Source of the DNA: JBAXAB01 sp043718245
Lineage (GTDB): Bacteria; Patescibacteriota; Minisyncoccia; Phycocordibacterales; CAIZLB01
Reading direction: 5' to 3'
Length of the DNA stretch: 21,549 nucleotides
Assembly (NCBI GenBank): GCA_043718245.1
Contig: JAYSWB010000017.1
Location: forward strand, 1-21,549
In this document: positions 21,407-21,549 of the stretch, piece by piece
How positions within the stretch are numbered: the first letter of the stretch is position 1
Layout: every line of letters starts with the position of its first letter
Program-made: the position numbers and the translations under genes
Notes under the pieces: generated by a model
The model's database searches: none
Seen by the model: the letters and a program-made list of their open reading frames with translations, nothing else
Told to the model about the DNA's origin: nothing

Positions 21407-21414
21407 CTGGTGAG

Positions 21415-21442
21415 ATTATACCATTAAAGTGTATAAAGTAAA
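21415..21442 (-). promoter_or_regulatory. Promoter TTTACT - 16 bp - TGgTATAAT driving the cassette
   Basis: On the minus strand, TTTACT at 21442-21437 and TATAAT at 21420-21415 with TGG directly before the hexamer. It lies between the IS30-family end and the cassette and points away from the insertion sequence, with a leader of about 53 bases before the ATG at 21355. Confidence 0.62.
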
Positions 21443-21449
21443 GCATTGC

Positions 21450-21549
21450 TGAGCTGAATTCAACTTTGAAGTGCACCACTCATCATTTGTAATGGTGTCT
21501 TCCAGCCAAGGCGTTTCCTCGGTCTGGTGTTGAGTAAATATTCAACTCT
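21450..21549 (-). mobile_element. 3' end of an IS30-family insertion sequence, runs off the right edge
   Basis: The window ends inside an insertion sequence whose transposase C-terminus is recognisable. The GTGCACTTCAAAGTTGAATTC stretch at its end probably belongs to the terminal inverted repeat, which in IS30-type elements can overlap the transposase stop. The outer boundary near 21450 is approximate; the other end and the target duplication are outside the window. Confidence 0.6.
21460..21549 (-). CDS. IS30-family transposase, C-terminal 29 residues only
   Basis: Minus-strand frame open from the right edge to a TGA at 21462-21460. It reads RVEYLLNTRPRKRLGWKTP followed by LQMMSGALQS. The LNxRPRKxLGWKTP motif is the well-known C-terminal signature of IS30-family transposases, following the last part of the DDE integrase domain. 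The final ALQS overlaps the likely terminal repeat. The catalytic part is beyond the window, so activity cannot be judged. Confidence 0.85.
   Translation of the reverse strand, partial: RVEYLLNTRPRKRLGWKTPLQMMSGALQS

Noticed and set aside
1..21549. CRISPR array or long direct repeats
   Set aside because: No regularly spaced repeat of 20 bases or more was seen by eye. Only short Lys/Val and Ser/Thr codon repeats inside genes were found.
1..21549. UGA recoding (glycine code of SR1/Gracilibacteria)
   Set aside because: TGA serves as a normal stop in the GIY-YIG, RHH, cassette and transposase genes, and all proteins end at family-typical positions with the standard code.

Overview
The window reads as a chromosomal segment of a Candidate Phyla Radiation (Patescibacteria) bacterium, most likely of the Paceibacteria/Parcubacteria type. 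This is inferred from family content and style: about 38% G+C in a sampled stretch of backbone, very tight gene packing, standard stop codons including TGA (so not the UGA-recoded SR1/Gracilibacteria groups), and a typical gene set (DUF5667 anti-sigma-like protein, DUF4870-like and DoxX-like small membrane proteins, M23 plus peptidoglycan-binding proteins, many short uncharacterised proteins). No taxonomic marker gene is present, so the assignment is moderate.

Layout. 1-51 may hold the start of a leftward gene that leaves the window. 211-3201 is an envelope module: a small exported LTxxQ-type helical protein with its own terminator, an ECF sigma factor overlapping a three-TM anti-sigma-like protein, and an exported M23 endopeptidase with a C-terminal peptidoglycan-binding domain. 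3281-7923 is a run of overlapping genes: a YbbA/LolD-type ATPase, a YbbP-type FtsX permease and a TesA-type SGNH esterase, followed by a GIY-YIG protein and a YgjP-type zinc metallopeptidase. 7966-8773 has two small membrane proteins. A leftward rRNA/tRNA pseudouridine synthase (8770-9564) and a rightward ribbon-helix-helix protein with a structured leader (9711-10043) diverge from a shared control region. A leftward HI0933/BaiN-type flavoprotein (10108-11346) diverges from an Mpl-type Mur ligase (11393-12946), only 46 bp apart. Then come an NRAMP-related transporter with altered metal-site motifs, an anchored protein of unknown function, a TruB-type pseudouridine synthase, a second ECF sigma/DUF5667 pair, glucose-6-phosphate dehydrogenase, an orphan 7TM histidine kinase and several very small ORFs.

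Regulatory style. Most genes that begin a transcription unit show no Shine-Dalgarno sequence. Many instead have a -10 hexamer, often with an upstream TG, only 6 to 12 bases before the start codon. This suggests widespread leaderless or near-leaderless mRNAs. The last ~700 bp contrasts sharply: a leftward cassette of two small overlapping genes (21185-21355 and 20899-21192) has about 53% G+C in sampled lines, perfect AGGAGG ribosome-binding sites, its own extended -10 promoter with an inverted repeat at the start site, and a strong terminator. It sits beside the 3' end of an IS30-family transposase that runs out of the window. It looks acquired, and it is the best candidate here for an undescribed small system.
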